Source: Phycisphaerales bacterium
GTDB taxonomy: Bacteria > Planctomycetota > Phycisphaerae > Phycisphaerales > UBA1924
DNA length: 64,000 nt
Assembly (NCBI GenBank): GCA_020850415.1
Contig: JADZER010000023.1
Span: forward strand, 62,001 to 126,000
Direction: 5' to 3'
Position numbers and translations under genes: made by a program. The notes beneath the pieces were generated by a model that was not told the DNA's origin, ran no database searches, and worked only from the letters and a program-made list of their open reading frames with translations. This document shows, in pieces, positions 63,967 to 64,000 of this stretch (positions are counted from its first letter, which is position 1; the number at the start of each line of letters is the position of its first letter).

Positions 63967-64000
63967 ATGAAGCGCAGTGGTCTTGTCATCCTCGCGTCCG
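63967..64000 (+). CDS. Start of a probable secreted protein (cut by window edge)
   Basis: Only MKRSGLVILAS is visible: a basic start followed by a hydrophobic stretch, as in a signal peptide. GGAGGAAG lies 7 nt upstream of the ATG. Confidence 0.5.
   Translation, partial: MKRSGLVILAS

Overview
The window is about 70% GC and reads as a piece of a Planctomycetota chromosome, most likely class Phycisphaerae or a close relative. Pointers are: secreted proteins ending in a short proline motif, a hydrophobic stretch and RRRR (PEP-CTERM-like); dockerin-like C-termini on secreted proteins; prepilin-type genes of the H-X9-DG kind; GxxExxY proteins; a MoxR/DUF58/BatA/VWA operon; a eukaryote-type (GT3) glycogen synthase; and intergenic spaces filled with inverted-repeat elements. 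The lineage is inferred from gene content only. I found no rRNA, tRNA or CRISPR array.

Layout. Bases 1-9338 (minus strand) hold a two-domain ABC permease, an NHL lipoprotein, a large VWA/glutamine-amidotransferase-like protein, moxR, a GxxExxY gene, a DUF58 gene and the start of a BatA-type gene. Three junctions of this operon are each occupied by a different repeat. Bases 9560-11452 carry accB-accC. 11.5-22.5 kb is a mosaic: a PEP-CTERM protein, a metallophosphoesterase, a PaiB-like flavoprotein, two tandem zinc-ribbon membrane proteins, a BshB1-like deacetylase, a lipoprotein, a tRNA-dihydrouridine synthase with repeat DNA inside its reading frame, and a DinB-like protein. 23-34 kb has a ketosynthase-like protein lacking both catalytic histidines, an unusual GxxExxY paralogue, a type 4-like uracil-DNA glycosylase missing most Fe-S ligands, a minus-strand run ending in tpiA-secG-yicC-kinase-PDZ-binding protein, and a MATE exporter. 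34-38 kb has a TPR protein with two RNA polymerase alpha-CTD modules, then a three-gene operon (membrane-anchored protein, eight-cysteine secreted protein, MauE-pseudopilin fusion) whose promoter spacer is a C13 tract. 38-47.6 kb has an isolated atpG, a prepilin, an alpha/beta-hydrolase/membrane/ATP-grasp fusion, a STAS protein, an epimerase and an Mrp ATPase. 47.6-56.8 kb is a glycogen cluster (GT3 synthase, EAL protein, debranching enzyme, and divergent glgB). The last 7 kb holds secreted proteins with consensus-like promoters and strong terminators.

The strongest candidates for something undescribed are: (1) a family of about 30-bp GAACGCGAAG-rich inverted repeats that flanks an intact GxxExxY nuclease-fold gene at one locus and occurs without a gene at two others, like an autonomous element and its internally deleted derivatives; (2) the C13-controlled operon for a disulfide-rich secreted protein and a MauE-pseudopilin protein; and (3) a GxxExxY paralogue that has lost catalytic residues and gained an RG-rich head and an Asp/Glu tail.
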